This document shows, in pieces, positions 24,730-33,076 of a stretch of 64,000 nucleotides of DNA. This stretch comes from Lentisphaerae bacterium GWF2_49_21 (lineage in GTDB: Bacteria > Verrucomicrobiota > Lentisphaeria > Victivallales > GWF2-50-93): the NCBI GenBank assembly GCA_001804805.1, contig MHBH01000005.1, positions 124,001 through 188,000 on the forward strand. Direction: 5' to 3'. How positions within the stretch are numbered: the first letter of the stretch is position 1; each line of letters begins with the position of its first letter. Below the pieces are notes generated by a model. The model worked only from the letters and a program-made list of their open reading frames with translations. It was not told where the DNA came from and did no database searches. Position numbers and translations under genes: made by a program.

Positions 24730-26655
24730 TCCAAAATGCCCCGTCACTGCCGCCAGAAGGAAATAGTAGTTGTCGGCAAGATAATTGTAGCCGCACGGAT
24801 TTCCATCCTTCATCCGCCAGTCGATGCTCTTCATGTAGCCGGGCATCAGCCCTGAATGGGTTGGCTCGTTCTCGAATGTGTCCAGCATGGTGAAAAGGAT
24901 CTTGTCGGCTTCCTTGCGAAGTCCGCAATTGTATAGCGCCTGGATGAAATGATATGCATTCTGTCCGCAGAGCCCGCCATTTTCGTAGCGTGGCCACTTG
25001 CCCATGAAATCCCAGTTGATCGTGTCTTCTGCGGCGACAGGTATGCATGGTCCGGGAATTCCATATTTGAAATCACCGAAGCCCATCTCATCAAGTTTCT
25101 TCAGGAGAATCCTCATGACCTTGACAGCCTTCTTCTTAGGAACAAGCCCTTCGTTGATCGCCATTGCAGTTGCGAATGTGAACATGTAGTCGTGGACTTT
25201 TCCGTCACGGCTTATCCATCCGGCATAGACACCGGTCTTCGGATTGAAGAATTTCCTGTCAAAGTTTTGTTTAAACTTTGACATGAAATTATTGATTTCC
25301 TCCAGGGCGTCGGAAATCCTGAGTTCTTTCAAAAGAACAAAAAGCATACGCAATGACCGGTAACATATGAGATTGAAGTAGATGTCCTTGTGTCCGAAGG
25401 CGAAGTTGTCCCACCAGTTCCTGTTGCGTCCATGGACGTCATCAAAATAATTCCCGTGGAACGGTACCTCGATTATCCCGTCTCTGTCCTCATCGAGCTT
25501 CATTAGGAACCTTGCGGTTTTCACAGCACGGTCTATATATTTATCTGCGAATCTCGCATCCTTGTCATACTGATAGGAATTGCAGAAGGCGATAAGGATA
25601 CTTGGCGTTGAATCGATGAAGGAGGACATCTTCTGCTTCTTGCCGGGATTATCCTGGTACTCCCAGTTGATCTCGCCTGAGTTTGACTGGCATTTTTCAA
25701 AGCTGACCATAATGGCGCGCCTGAGGAAATCTTGGACCATTATGCCGGTTGAAAGGGCAGGCGTGTAGAGGAGAAGGTCGGACTTGAAGTGCATTGCAAG
25801 ATGCGCAATTCCGCCTAGTGCGATATTGTCACCCATCGTAAGGGATTTCTTCTCCAGCGTGAAGGAGTTCATCCAGCATCGTTTCAATCCGTCCCATTTC
25901 GGGCTACTGAAGTCGCAGCCTTTGATCTGCGGATAATTCTCTTTTTCGACGGTGAGTGTCAGTGCGGCCTTCCTGATCTTTGATTTTGCGTGGAGCTTCA
26001 GCCTGACAGCTCCATGATGATATGCGAACATCGCATTGTGATAGCCGTTGTTCTTGAAACCGAGACAGAGCCCTGACATTTCTTTAAGTTGGACGAATTC
26101 CTCGACGCAGATGACATCCTTGTTGTCGCATTCTATCTTCAGCAGACCGTAATCAGGGAAATGAAGTAGCAAGGGAAGCTGGTAGTTATTCGTGATTTTG
26201 CCGTCCTGATCCGGCTTGTTGCCAAGTCCGGAATCCGACAGGATTGCGAAATCCGCAGGTTTGGCCCAGATTGTGGCAGGTGCAACGTCATTGCCGAAGG
26301 AGAATTCGAAGAAGTCACCGGATAAATGTTTTTCAGTACAGAGCCTGATACTTATTCTTTTTTCGTTCTTGAGCAAGAACTGAAGGTTTCCGTGTAGGCC
26401 TGCTTTGGTACATGTATATTCTACACCTTGCCTGGAGGCTTTGGCAGAAAAACATTTATTAGCAAGCCCTTTCCATATTGTCGGCATGGCTCCAAGTCCA
26501 GGCTTGAGGAGGTTGTAGTCCATGTGCCGGCGCGTCCTGCCTCCGGACTCGATCCCCAGATGCGCGATCTTCGGAAACTTTGTCGAAAAGCTCGCTGCAT
26601 AGAACCTGCTGTTGTAGCAGGCGTAATTGCCAATATCTGAATATCCTATTTTCAT
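24724..26655 (-). CDS. large six-hairpin glycosidase-like protein
   Basis: A 643-residue protein without a clear signal peptide. The first 290 residues are beta-rich; residues 300-640 alternate helices of an (alpha/alpha)6 type with motifs such as GIIEVPFHGNYFDDVHGRNRNWWDNFAFGHKDIYFNLICYRSL and KWPRYENGGLCGQNAYHFIQALYNCGLRKEA. Acidic residues in the NYFDDVHGRN and KWPRYENGG stretches are candidates for catalysis. I do not recognise the GH family; GH78-, GH116- or GH63-like enzymes are possible. Its stop codon sits within a dispersed repeat. It lies in a minus-strand block with a GH43-like protein, suggesting oligosaccharide breakdown. Confidence 0.65.
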   Translation of the reverse strand: MKIGYSDIGNYACYNSRFYAASFSTKFPKIAHLGIESGGRTRRHMDYNLLKPGLGAMPTIWKGLANKCFSAKASRQGVEYTCTKAGLHGNLQFLLKNEKRISIRLCTEKHLSGDFFEFSFGNDVAPATIWAKPADFAILSDSGLGNKPDQDGKITNNYQLPLLLHFPDYGLLKIECDNKDVICVEEFVQLKEMSGLCLGFKNNGYHNAMFAYHHGAVRLKLHAKSKIRKAALTLTVEKENYPQIKGCDFSSPKWDGLKRCWMNSFTLEKKSLTMGDNIALGGIAHLAMHFKSDLLLYTPALSTGIMVQDFLRRAIMVSFEKCQSNSGEINWEYQDNPGKKQKMSSFIDSTPSILIAFCNSYQYDKDARFADKYIDRAVKTARFLMKLDEDRDGIIEVPFHGNYFDDVHGRNRNWWDNFAFGHKDIYFNLICYRSLRMLFVLLKELRISDALEEINNFMSKFKQNFDRKFFNPKTGVYAGWISRDGKVHDYMFTFATAMAINEGLVPKKKAVKVMRILLKKLDEMGFGDFKYGIPGPCIPVAAEDTINWDFMGKWPRYENGGLCGQNAYHFIQALYNCGLRKEADKILFTMLDTFENEPTHSGLMPGYMKSIDWRMKDGNPCGYNYLADNYYFLLAAVTGHFGM

Positions 26656-26689
26656 GTGAATCCATGTTCTTGTTTTGGAGGTTCAGGAA

Positions 26690-27016
26690 TTACCAGATTT
26701 CACCGTTAAGGCAAAGATTAAATTCTGTTTTTGTCTTAAATCTTTTGCCGGTGTCTGCACATATGTAGACGGGTTTTTTGCCAATATACCAACAGCCTTT
26801 GCCTTCTACGCCTGCCTGTTTGCAAATGGCGCAAATGCCGGGCCCAAAAAATTTTCTTTTTCCATGTGTCTTATGGCATTTCCAGCAGAAGAGTGAATCG
26901 CATGAGGTGCAGATCAATTTAGCCTCTTTGCCACATCTGCAGCATTTTATCTTAGGCTCATCTGGATTTGGCTTTTGAGCTGTATTTGATACTTGAGGAT
27001 TGTTCTCATTATTCAT
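26690..27016 (-). CDS. small cysteine-rich zinc-binding protein
   Basis: A 108-residue protein of unknown function. After an Asn/Pro-rich N-terminus come CCRCGKEAKLICTSCDSLFCWKCHKTHGK and CAICKQAGVEGKGCWYIG, i.e. five CxxC-type pairs plus His that could bind two or three zinc ions in a B-box or zinc-ribbon manner. Such domains mediate protein or nucleic-acid contact. The start at 27016 follows GGGAG by nine bases. It lies between the glycosidase-like gene and the UroD-like gene on the same strand but with gaps, so operon membership is uncertain. Confidence 0.7.
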   Translation of the reverse strand: MNNENNPQVSNTAQKPNPDEPKIKCCRCGKEAKLICTSCDSLFCWKCHKTHGKRKFFGPGICAICKQAGVEGKGCWYIGKKPVYICADTGKRFKTKTEFNLCLNGEIW

Positions 27017-27085
27017 GAATATTGCTCCCGACATCAAAATTGCAGGCATAAGACTAGATCAATATAAAAGAACGTTATGCTTTTT

Positions 27086-27120
27086 CAACTGACAACTGAC
27101 AACTGACGACTATCGACTGA
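27086..27120. repeat. heptad array ending at the UroD-like stop codon
   Basis: Five exact 7-nt steps, the first three all CAACTGA, then CGACTAT and CGACTGA. The next unit would begin CTACAGT, and its first three bases are the reverse complement of the gene's TAG stop. The array therefore joins the stop codon in register. Confidence 0.72.
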
Positions 27121-28185
27121 CTACAGTTCCCTCACCGCCTCATGCATCGCCTTGATATTCTCAAGAGGCACATCGGGATTGATAGTGTTGGACGTGAACA
27201 TCACAAGAGATGCTTCGTCCTTGCATATCTCGATTGCGTGCCGGACCTTCTCCTTGATCTGGGCGGGGGTGCAGACTGGAAGTTCGGTTGTCACTGCGAG
27301 CGGGCCTAGGATTACTAGCTTCTCGCCGTCGCGTGTCCTTCGTTTTACGATCTCATCAAGCAACATTCCGCATTCAGGCTGGAATCCCTGGAAGCCCTTG
27401 ATGCCGGAGTCAATAAGGAAATCCATGAGAAGCCTGATGTCGCCGTCTGAATGCCAGATCGGACGGCATCCAGCTTCAAGAAGTGGTTCAAGCCCGTATT
27501 TGAGCTGGGGAGCGTAATATTCCTCCATGAAATCGACAGATATCATGGGGCCGCGTTGAGTGCAGATGTCCTCGCCAAGAAAGACTGCGTGCGGGAATAT
27601 CCCGTCTTTGACCGCCTGTGCGATCAGCCGTGACTGGCAGCGTCCTCTCGCTCCGCCGATCTCCATGAGTTTTCGCGCATGATCAGGATAAAGTCCGATG
27701 ATGCAGAAGTAATTCTCGTATCCGAAGTCGAAGAACCATGTGATTTTCGCTCCGGCGCTCCACTGAGCAGGCATCCAGAGCATGTCGCCGCATTTCTTCT
27801 GCATTGATATCAGTTCATCGCGGAACTTCGCATAGGACTCATTGAAATTGAAGTCCGCCTCGATCTTTTCAGGCGACGGCATCGCATCGATGAATGCAAC
27901 AGTATCCTCAAGGCTTTTTCCGCTGTCACTGTGTGCGTAGCTGTGCTGGTCGACAATGCGGTAGCTCCCGCGTTCCTTTGGGACGAGGATATTGGCGAGT
28001 CCATCAGTGCCGAGGATCTCATATGCCCTTATGCTTACACCCTGAGGATCCTGCCAGTACTGATCCTCGGTGACGCCAGCCAGTTTCATTATGTGCTCCG
28101 GACAGGCGATCCATCCACCGAGAATAGGTGTCCTGTCGGGTTTTTCCAGAGTGAACGCCGCTTCCAGTCTTTCCCTGTTATTCAT
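27121..28185 (-). CDS. uroporphyrinogen decarboxylase-like protein
   Basis: A 354-residue TIM-barrel protein of the UroD/MtaA superfamily. MNNRERLEAAFTLEKPDRTP is the standard N-terminus, GGARGRCQSRLIAQAVKDGIFPHAVFLGEDICTQRGPMISVDFMEEYYAPQLK the central barrel segment, and WHSDGDIRLLMDFLIDSGIKGFQGFQPECGM the region with the His/Asp/Cys cluster seen in methyltransferase-type members. True HemE is unlikely because the substrate-binding Arg pattern is not recognisable. PVC bacteria carry many such paralogues near carbohydrate genes; function is unknown, with methyl transfer or demethylation possible. Confidence 0.82.
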   Translation of the reverse strand: MNNRERLEAAFTLEKPDRTPILGGWIACPEHIMKLAGVTEDQYWQDPQGVSIRAYEILGTDGLANILVPKERGSYRIVDQHSYAHSDSGKSLEDTVAFIDAMPSPEKIEADFNFNESYAKFRDELISMQKKCGDMLWMPAQWSAGAKITWFFDFGYENYFCIIGLYPDHARKLMEIGGARGRCQSRLIAQAVKDGIFPHAVFLGEDICTQRGPMISVDFMEEYYAPQLKYGLEPLLEAGCRPIWHSDGDIRLLMDFLIDSGIKGFQGFQPECGMLLDEIVKRRTRDGEKLVILGPLAVTTELPVCTPAQIKEKVRHAIEICKDEASLVMFTSNTINPDVPLENIKAMHEAVREL

Positions 28186-28228
28186 TATGTCCCTTTCACG
28201 GATAAGACATTTATTGTATTGTAAGTAG

Positions 28229-28246
28229 GACGGGTTTTAACCCGTC
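28229..28246. repeat. single mini-hairpin upstream of the UroD-like gene
   Basis: GACGGGTT and AACCCGTC pair perfectly around TT, preceded by AAGTAG as in the 129-bp element. A sister bead CGCGGGTT-ttcc-AACCCGCG is at 40981. It lies in the promoter region shared by the UroD-like and CBS genes. Confidence 0.5.
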
Positions 28247-28370
28247 AACTAAATCCTGACATATTTAAAATGGCAGACAATACAAGATTTGCAAAGTTTT
28301 ATTTTTTCAAAACCGTGCTATAATACCTACTGGATTGGTAAACATTAATTTTTCATGGGAGGGCTGAAAA

Positions 28371-28802
28371 ATGAAAGCGCATGAAATCCTGAAGGAGAAG
28401 GGGAGCAAAGTCCACTGTATTTGCCCGGAGGCGACCATAATGGACGCTGTTTCGCTTCTGTGTGAACACAACATCGGAGCACTTGTTGTCACCGGTGAAA
28501 ACTCAGCCGTGAAGGGAATCGTCACCGAACGCGATGTGCTTAGAAATGTCGCCGCATGTGCAAACAACAGGATAAAGGTCAAGGATATAATGACGAAGGA
28601 TGTCATTATAGGAATTCCCGATGATGAGATTGAAGCCCTGATGAAGACAATGACCAGTAAGAAAATACGCCATATTCCAATCATGGACAAGGGCAATCTT
28701 GCCGGAGTGATTTCCATAGGCGACATCCTGAAAAGCCTCCACGACGAGAAAAGCACCAAGATCCGTTATCTTGAAAGCTATATTTCTGGCGGATACATGT
28801 GA
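28371..28802 (+). CDS. tandem CBS-domain protein
   Basis: The 143 residues contain only two CBS motifs: about 10-60 (ATIMDAVSLLCEHNIGALVVT...GIVTERDVLRNVA) and about 72-125 (VKDIMTKDVIIGIPDDEIEALMKTMTSKKIRHIPIMDKGNLAGVISIGDILKS). The pair forms a Bateman module that binds adenosine nucleotides and senses energy state, usually by docking to another protein. GGGAGGG lies seven bases before the ATG. The protease gene follows after 28 bases, but no functional tie is evident. Confidence 0.93.
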   Translation: MKAHEILKEKGSKVHCICPEATIMDAVSLLCEHNIGALVVTGENSAVKGIVTERDVLRNVAACANNRIKVKDIMTKDVIIGIPDDEIEALMKTMTSKKIRHIPIMDKGNLAGVISIGDILKSLHDEKSTKIRYLESYISGGYM

Positions 28803-28829
28803 TTGCCGGATATGCCTGGCAAATGACAG

Positions 28830-30242
28830 ATGGAACATATGAGGTCGAAACTTACAATAGCAGCACTTGTCGTTTTACTGGTAATATTGCTGCTTTTTCT
28901 TTTCCGTCCTGGTGAGCCGCTAAACAGGCCAGTAGAGGAATCCACCAGTGGTGATAAGTCTTTGCGTGTGGCAAATATTTCAAACAAATCAAATTTTCGA
29001 ATCCAAGCGGATGAGAACGGAGAAGACAAAAGAATCATAGACATGTTTCTAGGTAATCCTGCGGCGGCCTCATGTTCGAGCGAATCCGCTTCGAGGACGA
29101 GGACCGCCCAGCTGAACAGGGACGGGCTCGATGGACTTTCGCCGGGCGACGAACTTATGCTGAATCTTTTCGAGGATGCCTCATACGAAGCCATGATCAA
29201 CGAGAGCTATACCGATGTTAATGGGGCGAAGGTGCTGACAGGAAGCATTGGCGGCGACAGTTCCGGAGGGAGCATGTATATTTCCACCTTCGAAGGGAAA
29301 ACCGTTGCATTTGTCGAGGTTCCGTCCGATGACAAGATATTTTCAACTGGTACCGGCAATGGAATAGACTACTCTGTTTTCGAGCAGGACAAGAACAAGA
29401 TGGACATAGTGAAGAACGAGAGTGATGTATTGACGACGAAGAATATCAATCTTCCCAAGGAATTGCAGCCGCCAGACAATGCCGACTTTTTGTTTGCCCC
29501 GAATATTTCCACATCATCAGAGGGCCGTTCTGTGGAAAGCATGATAGACGTCATGTTTGTCTATACGCGTTCAGCCAGTCTTTGGGCTGAAAACAATTAC
29601 CAGGGGCCGATGGAGAATCTCATGGCAATAGCGGTTGCGAGAGCCAATACCGTGCTTGCGAACAGCGGGATCCGGGCGAGGTTCAGGCTTGTCCATTCTC
29701 AGGAGATCAGTTACAATGCGGCTGGTGAGAACAAAGGCAGTACGACAACTGATTTGGCGAACATAACCTTCAATGATACGATCATGGAAATGCGCAACAA
29801 GTATGGGGCCGATATTGTGACTTTGGTGACGGCATGCGAGGACACTGGCGGAATCGGATGGCTTTTCAACGGAAATTCTGCGTTCGCCTACAATGTGTGC
29901 CGTGTAAAGCAGCTTGCGAACTCATACACGTTCTCCCATGAATGCGGCCACACTCTCGGATGCGGGCATTCGAAGCTGCAGGCCGGGCGTGTAGCAGGTT
30001 ATTTCACTTATTCGGCCGGATGGCAGTGGTCCGGAAAGGATGGAAAGGGATATCATACGGTAATGACTTATGACAGCAGCGCCAATCCGATAGTTGTCCC
30101 GTATTATTCCAATCCCTCATTGAAATACAAGGGTATTCCAATGGGAGATGCGAATGATGCGAACAACTCGCTTACGATCTTAATGCTGAAAGACAGGATA
30201 TCCTCCTTCCGTGAGTCAATTGAAAGTCCGGAATTGCATTGA
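28830..30242 (+). CDS. membrane-anchored or secreted metzincin metalloprotease
   Basis: A 470-residue protein with an N-terminal hydrophobic helix (about 8-26), a variable pro-region (30-230) and a reprolysin-like zinc protease domain. HExxHxxGxxH is intact at 370-380 (counting from 28830): His370, Glu371, His374, His380. A downstream VMTYDSS serves as the Met-turn. This resembles M12B-type bacterial proteases. The pro-region could keep it inactive until export. The start is 28830 or 28839 (second ATG); neither has a strong ribosome site. A short gene-free stretch (30243-30416) without recognisable structure follows. Confidence 0.87.
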   Translation: MEHMRSKLTIAALVVLLVILLLFLFRPGEPLNRPVEESTSGDKSLRVANISNKSNFRIQADENGEDKRIIDMFLGNPAAASCSSESASRTRTAQLNRDGLDGLSPGDELMLNLFEDASYEAMINESYTDVNGAKVLTGSIGGDSSGGSMYISTFEGKTVAFVEVPSDDKIFSTGTGNGIDYSVFEQDKNKMDIVKNESDVLTTKNINLPKELQPPDNADFLFAPNISTSSEGRSVESMIDVMFVYTRSASLWAENNYQGPMENLMAIAVARANTVLANSGIRARFRLVHSQEISYNAAGENKGSTTTDLANITFNDTIMEMRNKYGADIVTLVTACEDTGGIGWLFNGNSAFAYNVCRVKQLANSYTFSHECGHTLGCGHSKLQAGRVAGYFTYSAGWQWSGKDGKGYHTVMTYDSSANPIVVPYYSNPSLKYKGIPMGDANDANNSLTILMLKDRISSFRESIESPELH

Positions 30243-30416
30243 AGTTCAAGGGAGCCTCATTTTCCTGTACAGGCAGGCAGTATGACAGTGAATATAGTGC
30301 CGTTGTCGGCAACAGTGATTTCCACATAAATTCCTGGCGCAAGCGCATGCTGATGATGGCCGTGGAAATGCGAGATGTTAGAGGATTATTCGGGATTCCT
30401 CATCCGCGGAGCCATA

Positions 30417-31949
30417 TTATGGTTCTGTCTCAAACGCTCCGATGTTTCCGGCTTTGATGTTCCTGCCTGAAAAATCCTTTCCGCCGTTATCCTTGATCGC
30501 CATCCCTGCGCCAATGCATTTTGAATCAGGTCCGACACGGAAGAAAGGCAGTTCTGCGAGTTTCGCAGGATCTGCCGGGAGGAGATTCATATTTTCGGGA
30601 ACTTTGAGTTTAGGATCGGCGAAAACTCCGACGGTCTTGCCGTTGACAGTCTCCTGTCCGGTCGCCTTTGTCCATTCCTCAAAAGTCTTATACGAGGCTT
30701 TGCCGTCGTTGAAGAGCGCTCCTTTGCCTGTTGCCGACCAGTAGAGGTTGTTTTCAAACCGGGAGTTCTTAAGAGGACCTTTCATGATGTCGTCTCCGGA
30801 GACGAATATGTTGTTGCGGTAGACGATGCCTTTTATGTCGTGGCAGGCGAATACTGCGTGTTTCGTGTTTACTATTACATTATTATATACGAGCGCATCG
30901 GAGATTCCCTTGCCGCCTTCCCAGACTCCGATGCCGCTGCGCATGTTTTTCGATCCGTCGTTGAAGCTGATGTTGTATCGGACAATGTTGTTCTTCCAGG
31001 TCGGCGCGTCCGGATACTGGCAGAGGAGATATCCACAGCCGACATTGTTGTAGGAAAGGTTGTACTGGAGAATGGAGTTTGTGCATCCTCCGTCGAGATC
31101 AAATCCTCCTCCGTCAGTACCTGGACTCTTGTTGTCGTGCGATATGCAGTTCTGGATGATCAGCTTGTCGCAGTTCCAGCCCCATATTCCGACCGGACCA
31201 TTGCCTTTCCGCGGCATGTCCCAGCCGTTGTTCGACGCCTCGCAGAATTCTATCAGGCAGCCGACTAGTCCACCGACTACTATTCCGTTTCCACTGTGGT
31301 TGTCCTTGTTCTTCGGATCTCCGGCATTGTTGTCGGCGGTGCAATATCCTATATAGACGTTCTTTGAAATATTCTTGTCCCAGCCGCAGACATTTATTCC
31401 CGCCGAACCGTTGTCATGCGCATAGACTTTAGTTATCCTGCTGTTCAAGTCTCCGGATGTATTGATCCCTGAAAGCCGGAATCCCGACACGTCGACGGAA
31501 TCAATTTCAACATTCTCGGTGCACTTGAGATCTATGCCGCTGCCGTCGCTGCCGTTCTTCCTGCCACAACCTACGAGCTTGAGATTTTGTATCGAGATGA
31601 ATTTGCATTTGTCGAGAGTTATCGCTGTACCGGCTCCGGCGTCTATTGTCGCAGGATTCTTGCCATAAGAGGAGATTTTAACTGGCCTGTCCTTCGTGCC
31701 GGCTATCTTTTCACCTAGGGAAATGCTTCCTTTGAAAACCTGTCCGCCGGCGAGGAGTATCTGATCACCCGGTTTTAAAACGGCCTTGTTGAGCCTTTCA
31801 ATTGACTGCCAGGCCTTTTCTGGGGTGCTGCCGGGATTTCCGTCCTTGCCATTTTCCGCGTCTACATAATAGGTGTCGGCGGCATGTAGGCCGACCCCTG
31901 CGAAATTCGCAAGGAACGATATGGATGTGACGAGTGACATGATTTTCAT
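30417..31949 (-). CDS. secreted right-handed beta-helix protein
   Basis: A 510-residue precursor with a signal peptide ending near GLHAAD. TYYVDAENGKDGNPGSTPEKAWQSIERLNKAVLKPGDQILLAGGQVF is the typical N-cap, followed by about a dozen coils with Asn/Gly-rich turns (NVEIDSVDVSGFRLSGINTSG, AHDNGSAGINVCGW, NNAGDPKNKDNHSGNGIVVGG). Family members are pectate-lyase, alginate-lyase or polysaccharide-binding proteins; no lyase active site can be assigned here. The start at 31949 overlaps the pcnB stop as ATGA; in-frame alternatives are 31958 and 31940. It is probably periplasmic. Confidence 0.83.
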   Translation of the reverse strand: MKIMSLVTSISFLANFAGVGLHAADTYYVDAENGKDGNPGSTPEKAWQSIERLNKAVLKPGDQILLAGGQVFKGSISLGEKIAGTKDRPVKISSYGKNPATIDAGAGTAITLDKCKFISIQNLKLVGCGRKNGSDGSGIDLKCTENVEIDSVDVSGFRLSGINTSGDLNSRITKVYAHDNGSAGINVCGWDKNISKNVYIGYCTADNNAGDPKNKDNHSGNGIVVGGLVGCLIEFCEASNNGWDMPRKGNGPVGIWGWNCDKLIIQNCISHDNKSPGTDGGGFDLDGGCTNSILQYNLSYNNVGCGYLLCQYPDAPTWKNNIVRYNISFNDGSKNMRSGIGVWEGGKGISDALVYNNVIVNTKHAVFACHDIKGIVYRNNIFVSGDDIMKGPLKNSRFENNLYWSATGKGALFNDGKASYKTFEEWTKATGQETVNGKTVGVFADPKLKVPENMNLLPADPAKLAELPFFRVGPDSKCIGAGMAIKDNGGKDFSGRNIKAGNIGAFETEP

Positions 31950-33076
31950 CCTGCGCATGGAACTGTTATCTTGCCTGTCTGTTTAAGGATCTCCTGCAGT
32001 TCGAGCGCGTGCTGGTAGCGGGGGTTCCTGGATGTCCTTCTCTGCGACTTGTCCCGGAGCAGGGCGGTCTGGAGCTGTATTGCCATGACAGACGAGAATA
32101 TCAGACGCTTGGGAAAACAATGAGGACGAAACAGTTCCAAAACGATATGCCTGATGTCCTTCTCGATCCTCGGATAATATTTCCATAACTGGGCATCGTC
32201 GGTCTTTTCCATAGCCGCATACACGAATGGGAAAGCCATGGTGGCGACGGAAAGAGAAAGGCTGTTCCTGTAGATCCCGTTGTCGACACGGGCATTCCTG
32301 AGTTCCAGCAGCCTAAGCATGTCCTCGCATTCCGGAGTATTCCAGTGCAGGTGCACCTGCGGAAGGAAATATGAGAGGAAGTTATATTCGTATAGGATTT
32401 TCAGGATCTTGTCGGAGCATGTCTTCTTGAGGATCTTCTCCAGTTCAAGGCTGAGCCGCGAATGCGAGACGTTTGCGATCAGCGGTATTTTTTCGAGCAG
32501 AGCTTTTTCGGTCTCAATGTTGATCCTGAAGCCGTACTGTGCGACAAGCTTCAGCGCGCGGAGGATCCTGACCGGATCTTCTATGAACCTTTCAGAGGGA
32601 TCTCCGATCATCCTGACGACCCCGCCCTCGAGATCGGCCATACCATGCCCGGAGTGGTCCACGATCTGGTTCTTGACAGGATCATAGAATATGGCGTTTA
32701 TCGTAAAGTCCCTGCGGAATGCATCCTCATATGCCGTGCCGTAGGAGTTGTCATGGAAGACAAGCTTCTTTCCGGGAGTGATCACCGGTTCCAGCTTGTC
32801 AGGTTTCCTGCGGAACGTGCTTATCTCTACGATTTCATGGCCGTGGTAGTAATGCGCAAGGCGGAACCTCTTTCCAATTATCATCACCTTCCTTCTTCCG
32901 AAGAGGTGCCTGATCTCTTCCGGAGTCGCTGCAGTCGAGAGATCGTAGTCCTTGGGTTCAAGGCCGAGAAGGAGGTCGCGGACGGCTCCACCGACCAGGT
33001 AGGTTTCGAATCCGGCCTTGTGAAGGGCTTCGATGATCCCCACCACATGTTCAGCTATCTTGTATCTTATTGGCAT
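31946..33076 (-). CDS. pcnB: poly(A) polymerase / tRNA nucleotidyltransferase family protein
   Basis: A class II nucleotidyltransferase of 376 residues. YLVGGAVRDLLLGLEPKDYDLSTAATPEEIRHLF carries the GGxxRD motif and the metal-binding DxD; RRDFTINAIFYDP and DLEGGVVRMIGDPSERFIEDPVRILRALKL are the following family motifs. It lacks the HD domain found in some CCA enzymes. Length and the FRLAHYYHGHEIVEISTFRR segment favour PcnB, which adds 3' A tails to RNA, but CCA addition cannot be excluded. It starts one base into the nadB stop (TAATG), which implies translational coupling. Confidence 0.85.
   Translation of the reverse strand: MPIRYKIAEHVVGIIEALHKAGFETYLVGGAVRDLLLGLEPKDYDLSTAATPEEIRHLFGRRKVMIIGKRFRLAHYYHGHEIVEISTFRRKPDKLEPVITPGKKLVFHDNSYGTAYEDAFRRDFTINAIFYDPVKNQIVDHSGHGMADLEGGVVRMIGDPSERFIEDPVRILRALKLVAQYGFRINIETEKALLEKIPLIANVSHSRLSLELEKILKKTCSDKILKILYEYNFLSYFLPQVHLHWNTPECEDMLRLLELRNARVDNGIYRNSLSLSVATMAFPFVYAAMEKTDDAQLWKYYPRIEKDIRHIVLELFRPHCFPKRLIFSSVMAIQLQTALLRDKSQRRTSRNPRYQHALELQEILKQTGKITVPCAG

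Noticed and set aside
27121-28185. hemE (true uroporphyrinogen decarboxylase)
   Set aside because: Barrel family fits, but the substrate-binding Arg pattern is not recognisable and the context is catabolic, so only a UroD-like call is justified.
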